NCBI GenBank assembly: GCA_020426345.1
Contig: JAGQQE010000004.1
Span: 1 to 51,711 of the forward strand
Source of the DNA: Planctomycetaceae bacterium
GTDB lineage: Bacteria > Planctomycetota > Planctomycetia > Planctomycetales > Planctomycetaceae
DNA: 51,711 nucleotides
Reading direction: 5' to 3'
Shown here: positions 25,004 to 34,420 of the stretch, one piece after another
Numbering within the stretch: the first letter of the stretch is position 1
Layout of the letters: every line of letters starts with the position of its first letter
Notes under the pieces: generated by a model
Seen by the model: the letters and a program-made list of their open reading frames with translations, nothing else
What the model was told of the DNA's origin: nothing
Database searches by the model: none
Program-made: the position numbers and the translations under genes

Positions 25004-26758
25004 ATGCTCAGGTCTTCTTCGACTGGTGTTTGCTTCATCATCTTTTTGTTTGTGGGATGGTGGACCGCATCCTCACTTCAGGCGGATGATGTACCGGACG
25101 TTGTACTGCATCATGGTCGTGTGGTGACGGTGGATGATGAGTTTCGCATTGTCGATGCGATTGCTATTCGGGGTGATCGAATTCTGGCGACGGGTTCGAA
25201 TGCCGAAATCCTGAAACTGGCCCGGGCAGAGACACAGTCAATTGATCTGCATGGACAGACGGTGCTGCCAGGTCTGATCGATTCGCATGTCCACGCAACG
25301 GGAGCGGCAGTTTACGAATTTGACCATCCGATCCCTCCGATGGAAACCATCGATGATGTGCTGAAATACGTCCATCAGCGCACAAAGATCGTGAAGGAAG
25401 GAGAATGGATCGTCCTCAATCAGGTTTTCATCACCCGGCTGCGTGATCAGCGATTTCCAACACGATGGGAACTGGATCAGGTCGCTCCGAAACACCCGGT
25501 GTATTTTCGCACCGGCCCGGACGCATCCATGAATTCCCTGGCACTGAAGCTCAGCGGAATTGATCAGGACTTCCAGATCCCGGCAGATCAACCTGGAAAA
25601 ATCGAACGGGATCCCAAAACAGGTGAACCCAACGGGATCATTCGCGCGTCCGGGCGTTTTGTAAAACCAAAGCCCACAGAGAAGACGCCTTCCTTCGACG
25701 AAAGACGCGAGCAGCTCCGCAAACTTCTTGCCGATTACAACTCAGTTGGCATTACCAGCATCGTCCAGCGCAGTGCCGGCGAAACAGATGTCAAACTCTT
25801 CGACGCACTCCGTCAGCAGGGCCAGTTAACCTGCCGATCATTTCTGTGCTGGGGCGTGAATCCATCCGGAGAATGGTCGCGAGTCGCAGAACAGATTGAG
25901 ACGGCCGCCACGCATCCGGCCCATGAATATGACAACATGCTGTGGCTTCGCGGCGTAAAAGTCTTTCTCGATGGTGGCATGCTGACAGGCAGCGCCTGGA
26001 TGCGCGAGCCATGGGGACTGAGCGACATCTATTCCATCACGGACCCGCAATATCGAGGCGTGCTGAATATCGAAGCCGACCGGATGTATGAAATTGCAAG
26101 ATTGTGTCTGCAGAAGGATCTCCAGATCACCGCCCATGCTGTTGGCGACGGCGCGGTGCACGCACTGATTGATGCGTACACCCGAGTCAACGACAACGAC
26201 TTTTCGATCGTTGGCAAGCGACCATGTATCACACATTGCAACTTCATGAGTGAAGAAGCGATCCGGAAAATGAAACAACTGGAGATTGTCGCCGATATTC
26301 AACCTGTCTGGCTGCACCTGGACGGCCGCACGCTACTTCGCCAGTTTGGAGAAGATCGGACAGCGTTCTTTCAGCCCTATCGAACGTTGTTTGAGGAAGG
26401 CGTGAAGGTTGGCGGCGGGTCAGATCACATGCAGAGAATCGGAAGCCTGAGATCCGTCAATCCGTACAACCCATTTCTTGGACTCTGGACGATGCTCACC
26501 CGGCAGCCAAGATGGACCGATCAGCCGCTTCATCCCGAACAGATTGTCAGTCGCGAACAAGCCATTCGTTTTTATACGATTAACAATGCCTGGCTGACGT
26601 TCGAAGAGCAGCAAAAGGGCTCGCTGGAACCCGGAAAGCTTGCTGATCTCATCATTATCGACCGGGACATTCTGACTTGCGACGTCGACGCGATCAAAGA
26701 GACGGCTGTCAATCAGACGTGGCTTGGTGGAAAGGTCGTCTACGAACGCAGCAGGTAG
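25004..26758 (+). CDS. Exported amidohydrolase (YtcJ-like)
   Basis: Metal-dependent hydrolase of the amidohydrolase superfamily, YtcJ branch (584 residues). A signal peptide (SSSTGVCFIIFLFVGWWTASSLQA) and a strong GGAGGAA site seven bases upstream fix the start at 25004. Metal ligands: H-x-H in GLIDSHVHATG, later His in ITAHAVGDGAVH and CITHCNFMSEEA, and Asp/His in VKVGGGSDHMQRIG. The C-terminal beta sandwich (GSLEPGKLADLIIIDRD) is typical. Members hydrolyse C-N bonds of N-acyl or imide compounds; the substrate is unknown. Confidence 0.9.
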   Translation: MLRSSSTGVCFIIFLFVGWWTASSLQADDVPDVVLHHGRVVTVDDEFRIVDAIAIRGDRILATGSNAEILKLARAETQSIDLHGQTVLPGLIDSHVHATGAAVYEFDHPIPPMETIDDVLKYVHQRTKIVKEGEWIVLNQVFITRLRDQRFPTRWELDQVAPKHPVYFRTGPDASMNSLALKLSGIDQDFQIPADQPGKIERDPKTGEPNGIIRASGRFVKPKPTEKTPSFDERREQLRKLLADYNSVGITSIVQRSAGETDVKLFDALRQQGQLTCRSFLCWGVNPSGEWSRVAEQIETAATHPAHEYDNMLWLRGVKVFLDGGMLTGSAWMREPWGLSDIYSITDPQYRGVLNIEADRMYEIARLCLQKDLQITAHAVGDGAVHALIDAYTRVNDNDFSIVGKRPCITHCNFMSEEAIRKMKQLEIVADIQPVWLHLDGRTLLRQFGEDRTAFFQPYRTLFEEGVKVGGGSDHMQRIGSLRSVNPYNPFLGLWTMLTRQPRWTDQPLHPEQIVSREQAIRFYTINNAWLTFEEQQKGSLEPGKLADLIIIDRDILTCDVDAIKETAVNQTWLGGKVVYERSR

Positions 26759-26842
26759 CGGAGCACTTTCCAGCCTTGCCCCGATCGACACTGCCCGATT
26801 TCACAGGGCTGGCAAGCAGGCCTGGCAGATGTCTCTGCTGCG

Positions 26843-27802
26843 TCAGTCGACCCGGCTGAGCATTCCCAGTGGAATGTAGTACTTTGTATATCGCTGGCCG
26901 TCCGAATACCTTGTTCCCCGAGCATCGGGAACCAGCACCGTTACTCGCTTTGTGATGCGATTCACGATGCCCTTCATGGCATGACCTTCAAAGTCAAACC
27001 GAACCTGTGTGCCGACTCGAATCCCCAATTGCCGGCGAGCCATTTCGTTCGTTGTGACCAGATCGTGGGTATGGACACGATGACCAAACAGACGCTCTGC
27101 GATTGACTGAAACCGACGAGCACGGCAATTGGATGTATTCCATGCGAGCCGTTCGCTCAGATGGACTATTTCGTGTTCAACAATCCGCTGCATCGCCTCC
27201 AGTCGATTCTGACACTCAAATCCCGTGACAGTAACCGACCGCGTTTCGTCCCTGAAATTCTGAAACAGAAGATGAGACGATACCGCTATTTCGAATTCTT
27301 CGCGGACAGAACCCGTCAACCGATTACGAATGGTTTTCCACGTTGTCTTGCCCCCGGCTCTTGTCATCCGTTTCGACAGCAGAAACCCCAGAGGCCTTTC
27401 ACCAAGCGCCTGAAGACAAGCGCCGTTCAGAAGTTTCTGGTCATACTGCTGAAACATCAGCTTCAGGTCGTCCGGATGAAAAGTCCGAAAATTGGGTTCG
27501 GTGATGTATTCAGACTGCATCAGCACTGTGTCGTGAATTTCACGAAACACCTGCTGCTGCTCTTCAGGCGACAGAGTCCGGTGTGTCAGCAGGTTGCGAA
27601 GGGCTTTGGACATACGTGTACGTTGAACAACTTTGGGGTCAGGTTGAGCTTCCGGGGAGGTCATCCAATCTGGAAGCAAAGTCCAAACGATTCGGGGGAT
27701 GATGGTTGTCGACAGCCACTTTGTCCAGCCCTGCGACACAGAGGTCCTGGTTGGGAGTCGGCCCCGAATTCTGTCGTTAAGCCGAGGTTTGCGGAATGCC
27801 AT
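26843..27802 (-). CDS. SprT-like zinc metalloprotein with C-terminal SH3-like segment
   Basis: A 319-residue cytoplasmic protein. The key motif is H-E-I-V-H in EAMQRIVEHEIVHLSERLAW, a zincin site; the context (YDQKLLNGACLQALGERPLG, FLLSKRMTRAGGKTTWK) resembles SprT-like proteases that act on DNA-protein crosslinks. After about residue 255 comes a small beta-rich part (GIRVGTQVRFDFEGHAMKGI, then VNRITKRVTVLV) resembling an SH3/KOW fold. ATG 27802 is used; the frame extends to a GTG at 27868 without better support. The gene converges on the amidohydrolase. Function is inferred only from the motif. Confidence 0.7.
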   Translation of the reverse strand: MAFRKPRLNDRIRGRLPTRTSVSQGWTKWLSTTIIPRIVWTLLPDWMTSPEAQPDPKVVQRTRMSKALRNLLTHRTLSPEEQQQVFREIHDTVLMQSEYITEPNFRTFHPDDLKLMFQQYDQKLLNGACLQALGERPLGFLLSKRMTRAGGKTTWKTIRNRLTGSVREEFEIAVSSHLLFQNFRDETRSVTVTGFECQNRLEAMQRIVEHEIVHLSERLAWNTSNCRARRFQSIAERLFGHRVHTHDLVTTNEMARRQLGIRVGTQVRFDFEGHAMKGIVNRITKRVTVLVPDARGTRYSDGQRYTKYYIPLGMLSRVD

Positions 27803-27905
27803 TATCAACTTCCACAGGGTTACTTGACCAATCGTATCCCGTCGTTCACGCTCCTTCCAAACAAGCACCTGTTCCTGAATTCACATGGCCAGACCGGAGC
27901 GACAA

Positions 27906-30023
27906 ATGGATGAATATTCGGCACCCAAACCATCAGCCCTTCGACCATGGCAGCCGCGCCCAATGATGCGATTCGCTCGAATTGGGACAGCCGTTGTCGC
28001 AATCCTGTGCCAGATGGCAAATTTCGCTCCGGCGGATGGACCAGCCGACAACAATCCCGTTACGGTGCGTCGAATTCCAAAGCTCGGCGTAGAGGTCCCT
28101 GCAGATCGCGAAGCGGCCATGCGCGATCAACTGAAGCGCTTACAGGCGCAAATTGGCAAACTGCGACAGTCCAGAGAGACCGCCGTCCGGGAGATGCTGC
28201 CGGACGTTCTGATTTTCGAGCGCGCTGTACGAGTAGCGCTCGACCATCAGGAATTCTTCGACCTGAAGGAACTGGACCGCGGCGACGCACTTCTGGAAGA
28301 AGGTCACGCTCGCGCTGCAGAACTGCTGGCTGGTCAGCCAACATGGCACACACGACCAGGGTTAGTTGTACGAGGATATGTCAGCCGGATTGATCATACG
28401 GTTCAGCCTTATGGCCTGATCGTTCCCGAATCGTATGCATTCAGTCACACGGTGCCCACCCGCTGCGATTTGTGGTTTCATGGCCGGGGTGAAACACTGT
28501 CCGAAGTCAATTTCATCTGGGACAGAATGAAGAATCGTGGTCAGTTTACACCCGACAACACCATCGTCCTGCATCCTTATGGACGCTATAGCAATGCCAA
28601 TAAGTTTGCCGGTGAAATAGATGTTCTTGAAGCACTGGAAGATGTTCAGAAGCGATATCGCATTGATGAAGACCGTATCAGTGTTCGAGGATTTTCAATG
28701 GGTGGAGCGGCTTGCTGGCAACTGGCAACTCACTACGCCGATCGATGGTTTGCAGCGAATCCGGGTGCAGGATTCTCTGAAACGCCACGGTTTCTGAATG
28801 TCTTCCAGGACGAAACGCTGACACCCAAACCATGGGAGAAAACGCTCTGGAACCTGTACGACTGTGATAAATGGGCTCGAAATCTGGCTCACTGCCCAAC
28901 CATCGCCTACAGCGGTGAGGTCGACCGCCAGAAACAGGCAGCCGATGTCATGGAAGAAGCCCTCGCCAAACATGGCATTCGCCTGCGGCACATTATCGGT
29001 GCCGGAATGGGTCATCGGTATGACGACGCATCGAAGGCAATTGTGGAAGACGTACTGAACACACTCGCAGACAAGGGCCGTGAAGTCAGCTCCCATGTCA
29101 CCTTTGAAACTTCCACACTGAAATACAACCGGATGCAATGGATTCAGGTCAACGGGCTGAAACAGCATTTCACTCCTGCTCAGGTCGAAGCCCGACACTT
29201 CAGGGGGAAGAGCGGTGAGTCTTCGACATTCTTCATTGAATTCATCGCGCTGCAGAATGTAACCGATGTTTCCGTTTCGCTTCCTGCAGGAACGATTTCG
29301 GGACCAACTTCGGCTGCAGACATCCGCTGGCGAGTTCGAGACGGAGAAGAACCACGCAGGATCATGGCATCATCCGATGGTTCGGTTTCTCTGCGGATTC
29401 GTCTGGATTCTGCAGGAGTCTGGCGTCAGGTGGATTCAGATCCCGATGGGCTCACAAAGCGTCACAATCTGCAGGGGCCAATCGACGATGCTCTGATGGA
29501 TTCGTTTGTTTTTGTGCGACCAACCGGAACCGCCGCCAACGAAGCCGCAGGAAAGTGGGCCACATCTGAACTGGACCGGGCGATTGAACACTGGCGACGA
29601 CATTTCCGAGGTGATGCGCGCGTGATTGATGACACCGATGTCACAGATGAACTTGCTCAACAGGCGAACCTGATCCTGTGGGGGGATCCTTCATCCAACA
29701 GTGTGATGGCAAAGATCGCCGATAAATTACCCATCCAATGGAACAAAGACACGATCACCGTTGGGGACAACGTCTACAGCTCGGCAAATCACGCCCCCGT
29801 GCTGATTTACCCGAATCCAATGAATCCCGGTCGGTATGTCGTTCTGAACAGCAGTTTCACTTTTCGTGAATACGCTTACCTGAACAACGCCCGACAGGTA
29901 CCCATGCTGCCTGACTGGGCCATCATCAATCTCGACACACCTGCGGGAACGGTCTGGCCAGGTGAAGTCGTTGACGCAGATTTCTTTGATGAAACCTGGC
30001 AACTCTCGAGCAGGTCGCGGTAA
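27906..30023 (+). CDS. Secreted S9/alpha-beta hydrolase with C-terminal beta region
   Basis: A 705-residue exported protein. GGAG lies seven bases before the ATG at 27906; the hydrophobic core IGTAVVAILCQMANFAPADG follows after a long basic n-region, and ATG 27963 or 27966 are possible shorter starts. Residues about 60-115 are an amphipathic helix. The catalytic domain carries the nucleophile in VRGFSMGGAACWQLA and a likely base in GAGMGHRYDDASK. About 350 C-terminal residues are beta-rich and continue to PNPMNPGRYVVLNSSFTFRE; this region recalls planctomycete esterases with a large accessory domain. Either a peptidase or a carbohydrate esterase is possible. Confidence 0.8.
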   Translation: MDEYSAPKPSALRPWQPRPMMRFARIGTAVVAILCQMANFAPADGPADNNPVTVRRIPKLGVEVPADREAAMRDQLKRLQAQIGKLRQSRETAVREMLPDVLIFERAVRVALDHQEFFDLKELDRGDALLEEGHARAAELLAGQPTWHTRPGLVVRGYVSRIDHTVQPYGLIVPESYAFSHTVPTRCDLWFHGRGETLSEVNFIWDRMKNRGQFTPDNTIVLHPYGRYSNANKFAGEIDVLEALEDVQKRYRIDEDRISVRGFSMGGAACWQLATHYADRWFAANPGAGFSETPRFLNVFQDETLTPKPWEKTLWNLYDCDKWARNLAHCPTIAYSGEVDRQKQAADVMEEALAKHGIRLRHIIGAGMGHRYDDASKAIVEDVLNTLADKGREVSSHVTFETSTLKYNRMQWIQVNGLKQHFTPAQVEARHFRGKSGESSTFFIEFIALQNVTDVSVSLPAGTISGPTSAADIRWRVRDGEEPRRIMASSDGSVSLRIRLDSAGVWRQVDSDPDGLTKRHNLQGPIDDALMDSFVFVRPTGTAANEAAGKWATSELDRAIEHWRRHFRGDARVIDDTDVTDELAQQANLILWGDPSSNSVMAKIADKLPIQWNKDTITVGDNVYSSANHAPVLIYPNPMNPGRYVVLNSSFTFREYAYLNNARQVPMLPDWAIINLDTPAGTVWPGEVVDADFFDETWQLSSRSR

Positions 30024-30046
30024 CTGGCCGGGATGATGCAATCGAT

Positions 30047-30095
30047 CGGTTTGACTGCAGGTTGGCACTCCGCGTGGAACCCCTGCAGCAAACCG
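30047..30095. terminator. Bidirectional hairpin between convergent genes
   Basis: CGGTTTG (30047-30053), one unpaired A, CTGCAGG (30055-30061), a 20-base loop, CCTGCAG (30082-30088) and CAAACCG (30089-30095) form a 14-bp stem with a single bulge. It lies 24 bases from each flanking stop codon. There is no T-run, so it may act as a roadblock or RNA end stabiliser rather than a classical terminator. Confidence 0.55.
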
Positions 30096-30118
30096 ACTGC
30101 ACACGGATCACCACCCCA

Positions 30119-31489
30119 TTAACAACGACTGACAGCGCCCGACTTTTTTGCCCTCGCTTCGCGCCGCATAAAGAAAAAAGTTGTCATCAGCGACCAGACG
30201 CAAACCCCAACCAACACAAATAAGAATGCATTCCAGCCAAGACGCTGAGCGATTCCGCCGCCGAAGTAATAGAAAACGGCCGTGGCGGCAAATCCGACCG
30301 CATCGAGTATAGCCACCAGAAAACCTGAGTGAGGGCCACCAAAATCGATCGAGAAAACGCTGCATGGAATGTAGTAACACGGAGAAACACACAGTCCAAA
30401 CATAAAGAGCAGCACAAGGACCGTCAGCGTTGCAGCAGAACCAGATAAACCCAGTTGAGGCAGCCACGTGAACGCCAGCAGGCAGCCGGTCGCGGTGACC
30501 AGCAGCCCTGCCATCACCCACGCCATACTTGTCCGATCCAGCTTGTCGAAGACAAACCCGCCTATGAGCACCGAAATCAGGCTGCCAAACGGAAATGCAG
30601 ACGCCGCTCTGGAAGCAGACGCCTCGTTTAGTCCAAGAGTATCCTGCATGTAAACAGGCACCACCAGAAGAAAATCCCACAGAATCGTCAGGCCCATCAG
30701 GCTGCCGCAAATCAGCCAGAATCGGAGACTTCCGGCAAATCGAGGCAATGCCTGAAGCAAAGTCAGCCCATCGAATGGATGGTTCGCGTTTCTCGGATTT
30801 TCTTCGCCCGATTTGCTGTCTTCGTCGTCGGTAGGAAGTGGTGTCGTCGGTTTATCTTTCATCGCGAATGCATAAAAACAGGCCGTCAGCAAACCGATTC
30901 CCGACGCAATCCAAAGCATCTGCCGCCAGGACAGGAATGTCAGAGTCGAACCCAGCACAAAAGTGGCTGTCAGTGTGCCAACGCGGGAACTTGTTGAAAG
31001 AATTCCCCAGACGCGACCATATTGTCGAGGTGGTACCCAATTCAAAATGACTCTGGTCATGGAGGGCCAGCCTGCGGCCTGGGCCATCAGAGTCACGAAA
31101 AACGTTGCCTGAAACAGCAGCAGAGTGGACGACATTGCAAAGAGACCAACGAACACCGACGCGATGAACAACGCAATGGCAAAAGTTCGCCGGCCACCGA
31201 ATCTGTCCGCGGCCCATCCGCAGATAAACTTTCCGGAAAGAGCCCCACACGTTCCGGCAGACAAAACTTTTCCCCATTGGTCAAGATCAATCCCCAACGC
31301 TTCGTCATTGATAATGGAAGTGCCGGCAACCGTCGGAATCATGCGAAGAATCATGGATGTCGCATAAGCGGCATACATCGTGCCGATGGTCTTGACCTGC
31401 TGACGAACGAATGATTCAGAATCCGGCAAGTTCGACCGGACGTCTTCATCAAATGGATTTGGCTTGATGGAATCGCCGGAAGACGTCAT
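30119..31489 (-). CDS. MFS transporter
   Basis: A 456-residue major facilitator with 12 hydrophobic segments and MFS motif A in CGWAADRFGGRRTF. The layout and the PSMTRVILNWVPPRQYGRVWGI segment recall the organophosphate:phosphate/anion-cation symporter branch (GlpT-like); substrate cannot be assigned. Its ATG overlaps the stop of the upstream acyltransferase (ATGA), so both are one transcription unit, possibly a lipid-related pair (transport and acylation), which is inference. Confidence 0.9.
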   Translation of the reverse strand: MTSSGDSIKPNPFDEDVRSNLPDSESFVRQQVKTIGTMYAAYATSMILRMIPTVAGTSIINDEALGIDLDQWGKVLSAGTCGALSGKFICGWAADRFGGRRTFAIALFIASVFVGLFAMSSTLLLFQATFFVTLMAQAAGWPSMTRVILNWVPPRQYGRVWGILSTSSRVGTLTATFVLGSTLTFLSWRQMLWIASGIGLLTACFYAFAMKDKPTTPLPTDDEDSKSGEENPRNANHPFDGLTLLQALPRFAGSLRFWLICGSLMGLTILWDFLLVVPVYMQDTLGLNEASASRAASAFPFGSLISVLIGGFVFDKLDRTSMAWVMAGLLVTATGCLLAFTWLPQLGLSGSAATLTVLVLLFMFGLCVSPCYYIPCSVFSIDFGGPHSGFLVAILDAVGFAATAVFYYFGGGIAQRLGWNAFLFVLVGVCVWSLMTTFFFMRREARAKKSGAVSRC

Positions 31490-32772
31490 CTGGATAGCCT
31501 GTCTGGAGTATCGACGTTGTGAACATCTGCCCGAATAGAGGCAGATGCAGAATAGAGTGGTGATTCCGACGCTGTCTGACTTAATAATTCGTTCAGTGCT
31601 CGCTCTATCGCTTCCATCACAGGATCCCCTGCAACCGAACGATCTCGCTTCGCGCTGACTTCAATGGGTTGCCCAACCTGCACGACTGCTTTCATGGGCC
31701 CATGCGCAGATTCATCGCCATTCAGATGCTCATTGAACCGTTCCACGGTCTCAAGAATCCGATCGACAGATGGCCTGCCCGCCACGTATTGGGGAGGATA
31801 AAGACTCAGTGACTGGGCGAAGCTGGCATCGTCGAGCTGCTTCCACCGTCGATTCATCTCTTCCGGCGACAATTCGCCGTCGATCATGGCTGGCAGGATT
31901 GCCTTCCGCAATTCCTTCACCCGTCCAATGACGGAACCGTCCCGGGGGCCATTCAACCATTCTGTTTCCAGTGGAACCAGCAGATGATTCATCAGGTGAT
32001 TCAGCCGATCGCTGAGTTCACCGGACTGGGTAGACCCCAGGAACTCCAGTTCTTTCAGGCCAAGCAGAGCATTACCAACTCGATAAATCCGAGTCACCAG
32101 GTCCTCGCTCTGGAATGGTTTCCACGACAGACGGCGTTCAATGCTGGAAAGAATGTCACCAGCCGTCGCTTCAATATTGCCCCGATAGAGATAACGAATG
32201 GCAACAGGAACAATCAAGACCTTCCTTTTGAAGCCTTCTGTTGTGTTGTCCGATTTCTCCAGCTTCGATGCTGCAGATCTTGCAACAAACGAAACGCCCT
32301 CCTGCAACGCGTTCAACCGGTCATTGGCCTGGCTTAACGCCCCCTCTGGAAAGATGACCAGAGGCCGAAGTCCTTCGAGCAGAATATCGATGGCTTTCTG
32401 CAAAGCCTGACGATCAATCCCCTCACGGTTCACGCTGAAAGCACCGAGCCGTCTGAGGACCCAGGCAAGTGATTTTTCGCCTCGAAATAAATGCGAACTG
32501 GCCATCACATAAAACGGCAATTCGGCCTGGCGTGAAAGACTCTGCAGTACAATCGCATCAGACATACGACAGTGATTTGGTGCCAGCAGAATGCCATGCC
32601 CCTGATCGTGCAGTTGCTTCAGTGATTCGGCACCGCGTACTTCGACCTCGGTGACGGCATACTTTCGCCGAAGATAGCCGGGAGCCAGCCAACTGAGAAT
32701 CCGCGGCCAGATACGGCCTTCATGCGGCGGCACAAACTCATACTTCGAATCAGTCACTAACAGAGAGGGCAT
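31486..32772 (-). CDS. PlsC-type 1-acyl-glycerol-3-phosphate acyltransferase-like
   Basis: A 428-residue acyltransferase. The PlsC signature is present: H-x4-D in LAPNHCRMSDAIVL, the arginine block ending FSVNREGID, and FPEGALS. The C-terminal 200 residues exceed the usual PlsC length and carry a helical region of unknown role. No strong membrane helix is evident beyond the ILSWLAPGYL segment. ATG 32772 is used because AGGGA precedes it by seven bases and the protein then starts MPSLLVTDSKYEFVPP. Acts on glycerolipids or a related acceptor; coupled to the MFS gene. Confidence 0.88.
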   Translation of the reverse strand: MPSLLVTDSKYEFVPPHEGRIWPRILSWLAPGYLRRKYAVTEVEVRGAESLKQLHDQGHGILLAPNHCRMSDAIVLQSLSRQAELPFYVMASSHLFRGEKSLAWVLRRLGAFSVNREGIDRQALQKAIDILLEGLRPLVIFPEGALSQANDRLNALQEGVSFVARSAASKLEKSDNTTEGFKRKVLIVPVAIRYLYRGNIEATAGDILSSIERRLSWKPFQSEDLVTRIYRVGNALLGLKELEFLGSTQSGELSDRLNHLMNHLLVPLETEWLNGPRDGSVIGRVKELRKAILPAMIDGELSPEEMNRRWKQLDDASFAQSLSLYPPQYVAGRPSVDRILETVERFNEHLNGDESAHGPMKAVVQVGQPIEVSAKRDRSVAGDPVMEAIERALNELLSQTASESPLYSASASIRADVHNVDTPDRLSR

Positions 32773-32811
32773 TTTGATTCCCTGTATGAGGCAGCGGCGA
32801 TGACAAATCAA

Positions 32812-34416
32812 TTATCCTTCATTCAGAAGGATGCGAAAATCGACCCGATGATCCCGGGCAACACCTGCAAAGTTCCCCACCAGAATATCGGGGCGACCAT
32901 CACCGTTCAGATCACGAAGAACCAGAGCAGCGTAATTCGGTTCTCCCCGTTCCAGCACGTGTCGCTGGTATTGTCCATCATTCATGTTCTCGAACCAGAC
33001 GATGGCATGGCGCAATTCCGGTTCAAGCCCCGCAAGGCTCTTTTCCGGAAGCAACGCAACCGATACGACGTCTGTATCCCCATCGCCATCCAGATCGGCT
33101 GGCAGCGCGCGATGCACGCCCGGTTGCACCGCGATTTCGTGCAGCTTAAATCTCAGTTCGCCTTCATTTTCCAGCCAGTGAATACCGTGGTACGGCTTCA
33201 CGATATAGGAATCAAACGTATCTCCGTTCGTGTACAGGATATCCTGGTCACCGTCGTTATCCATGTCGTGCAGCAAAAGACCGCTTGACCCCCACGTGGG
33301 ATCGGGGGCCGCATAAAGGATCTCAGGTTGACTGAAGGTACCGTCGGGCTGATTCAGATAGGCGACAACCTGTTCAAATTCCTGACTCATCAACGCAACG
33401 ATATCCAGGCGGCCATCGCCGTTCATGTCCTGCGGAAGAACGTGAATGGCTCCCGGACGCTGATCCAGTTGTATCTGCTCAAATGCATCCGCGCCATCAA
33501 AAGCCCGCGTCGCCAGGAGGACATGGATGCCACCCGTTGAATGCCATCCAAACTCCCCGACAACGATATCCGGCAGTTCGTCATCATTCAGATCGGCCAC
33601 CTGTACATCTGCAACACGGCCGATCCTGTCGATTAACACAACCGAATTGTCGGCTCTGCCGTCCGGGATGAGCAGCACTTTGCCACGATCGTGGTCTTCC
33701 GGAAGAAAACTGCCCAGATCTGCAACAATCAGGTCGCTTATTCCATTACCGTTCAGGTCACATTCCCGGATGCTCGCCGGGCTGATCACCCGATCCGGAA
33801 TCGCCCAGTCCGGCTTCACACGCATGCGATCAGATGCGTTCGCTGTCACCACCGGTGGTGTCCCCGAAGACGGTATCGCCAGGGGCAGTGTCGCAGCGCC
33901 AAAATAACCCGATCGCATATCACTGAATCGGACGACAACGTTTTCGTCGCTGGCTGAAACCAGATCGATGAACGAAAAAGCCGGCAGCGGTTTTCTTTCG
34001 AAATTCGTTTCCAGCTCAACGTCGATCGTCCGAAATTTCAGCGGCTGAACCGACGATTCGGGCATTTCCGGAGCCGCGAGTTGCTCGGTGGCATTCTGCT
34101 GAAAGTAAGCGGTGACACTTGCCTGTGAAGGAACCTCCAGATCCGTTCGCCCTGAATCATAGTAGAAATTGAAGCCTCGCTTTACTTCATCGTACCACGC
34201 TTCGCGAGGGAAACTCTCGGGACGTGGCACGGCGTGGCAGGCACCACAAAACGTACGAACCTGCTCCGCTGTCGCGACCGTCCCTGTGGACGGATGCAAA
34301 TCAGTCCAGGCAACGCCTGGTTTTGGATTCTGATTTCCACAGCCCGTCGACAGCAAAGAAACCAACAGCACCAATGCAGGCCATCCAAAGCAATTTTCCC
34401 GGCGTCGATCACTCAT
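32812..34416 (-). CDS. Lipoprotein with CxxCH motif and FG-GAP/VCBS repeats
   Basis: A 534-residue exported lipoprotein. The signal peptide ends at a lipobox (VSLLSTGC). A single c-type heme motif follows (FCGACHAVP). From about residue 205 there are six DxDxDG-type repeats, for example DLNGNGISDLIV, DMNGDGRLDIVA, DMDNDGDQDILY, DLDGDGDTDVVS and DLNGDGRPDILV; these form calcium-binding FG-GAP/VCBS propeller blades. This combination is typical of planctomycetes and related phyla; substrate unknown. ATG 34416 gives the compact signal peptide; an ATG at 34431 is also in frame and overlaps the upstream stop. It directly follows the isochorismatase-ThuA gene and is probably cotranscribed. Confidence 0.85.
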   Translation of the reverse strand: MSDRRRENCFGWPALVLLVSLLSTGCGNQNPKPGVAWTDLHPSTGTVATAEQVRTFCGACHAVPRPESFPREAWYDEVKRGFNFYYDSGRTDLEVPSQASVTAYFQQNATEQLAAPEMPESSVQPLKFRTIDVELETNFERKPLPAFSFIDLVSASDENVVVRFSDMRSGYFGAATLPLAIPSSGTPPVVTANASDRMRVKPDWAIPDRVISPASIRECDLNGNGISDLIVADLGSFLPEDHDRGKVLLIPDGRADNSVVLIDRIGRVADVQVADLNDDELPDIVVGEFGWHSTGGIHVLLATRAFDGADAFEQIQLDQRPGAIHVLPQDMNGDGRLDIVALMSQEFEQVVAYLNQPDGTFSQPEILYAAPDPTWGSSGLLLHDMDNDGDQDILYTNGDTFDSYIVKPYHGIHWLENEGELRFKLHEIAVQPGVHRALPADLDGDGDTDVVSVALLPEKSLAGLEPELRHAIVWFENMNDGQYQRHVLERGEPNYAALVLRDLNGDGRPDILVGNFAGVARDHRVDFRILLNEG

Positions 34417-34420
34417 CAGA

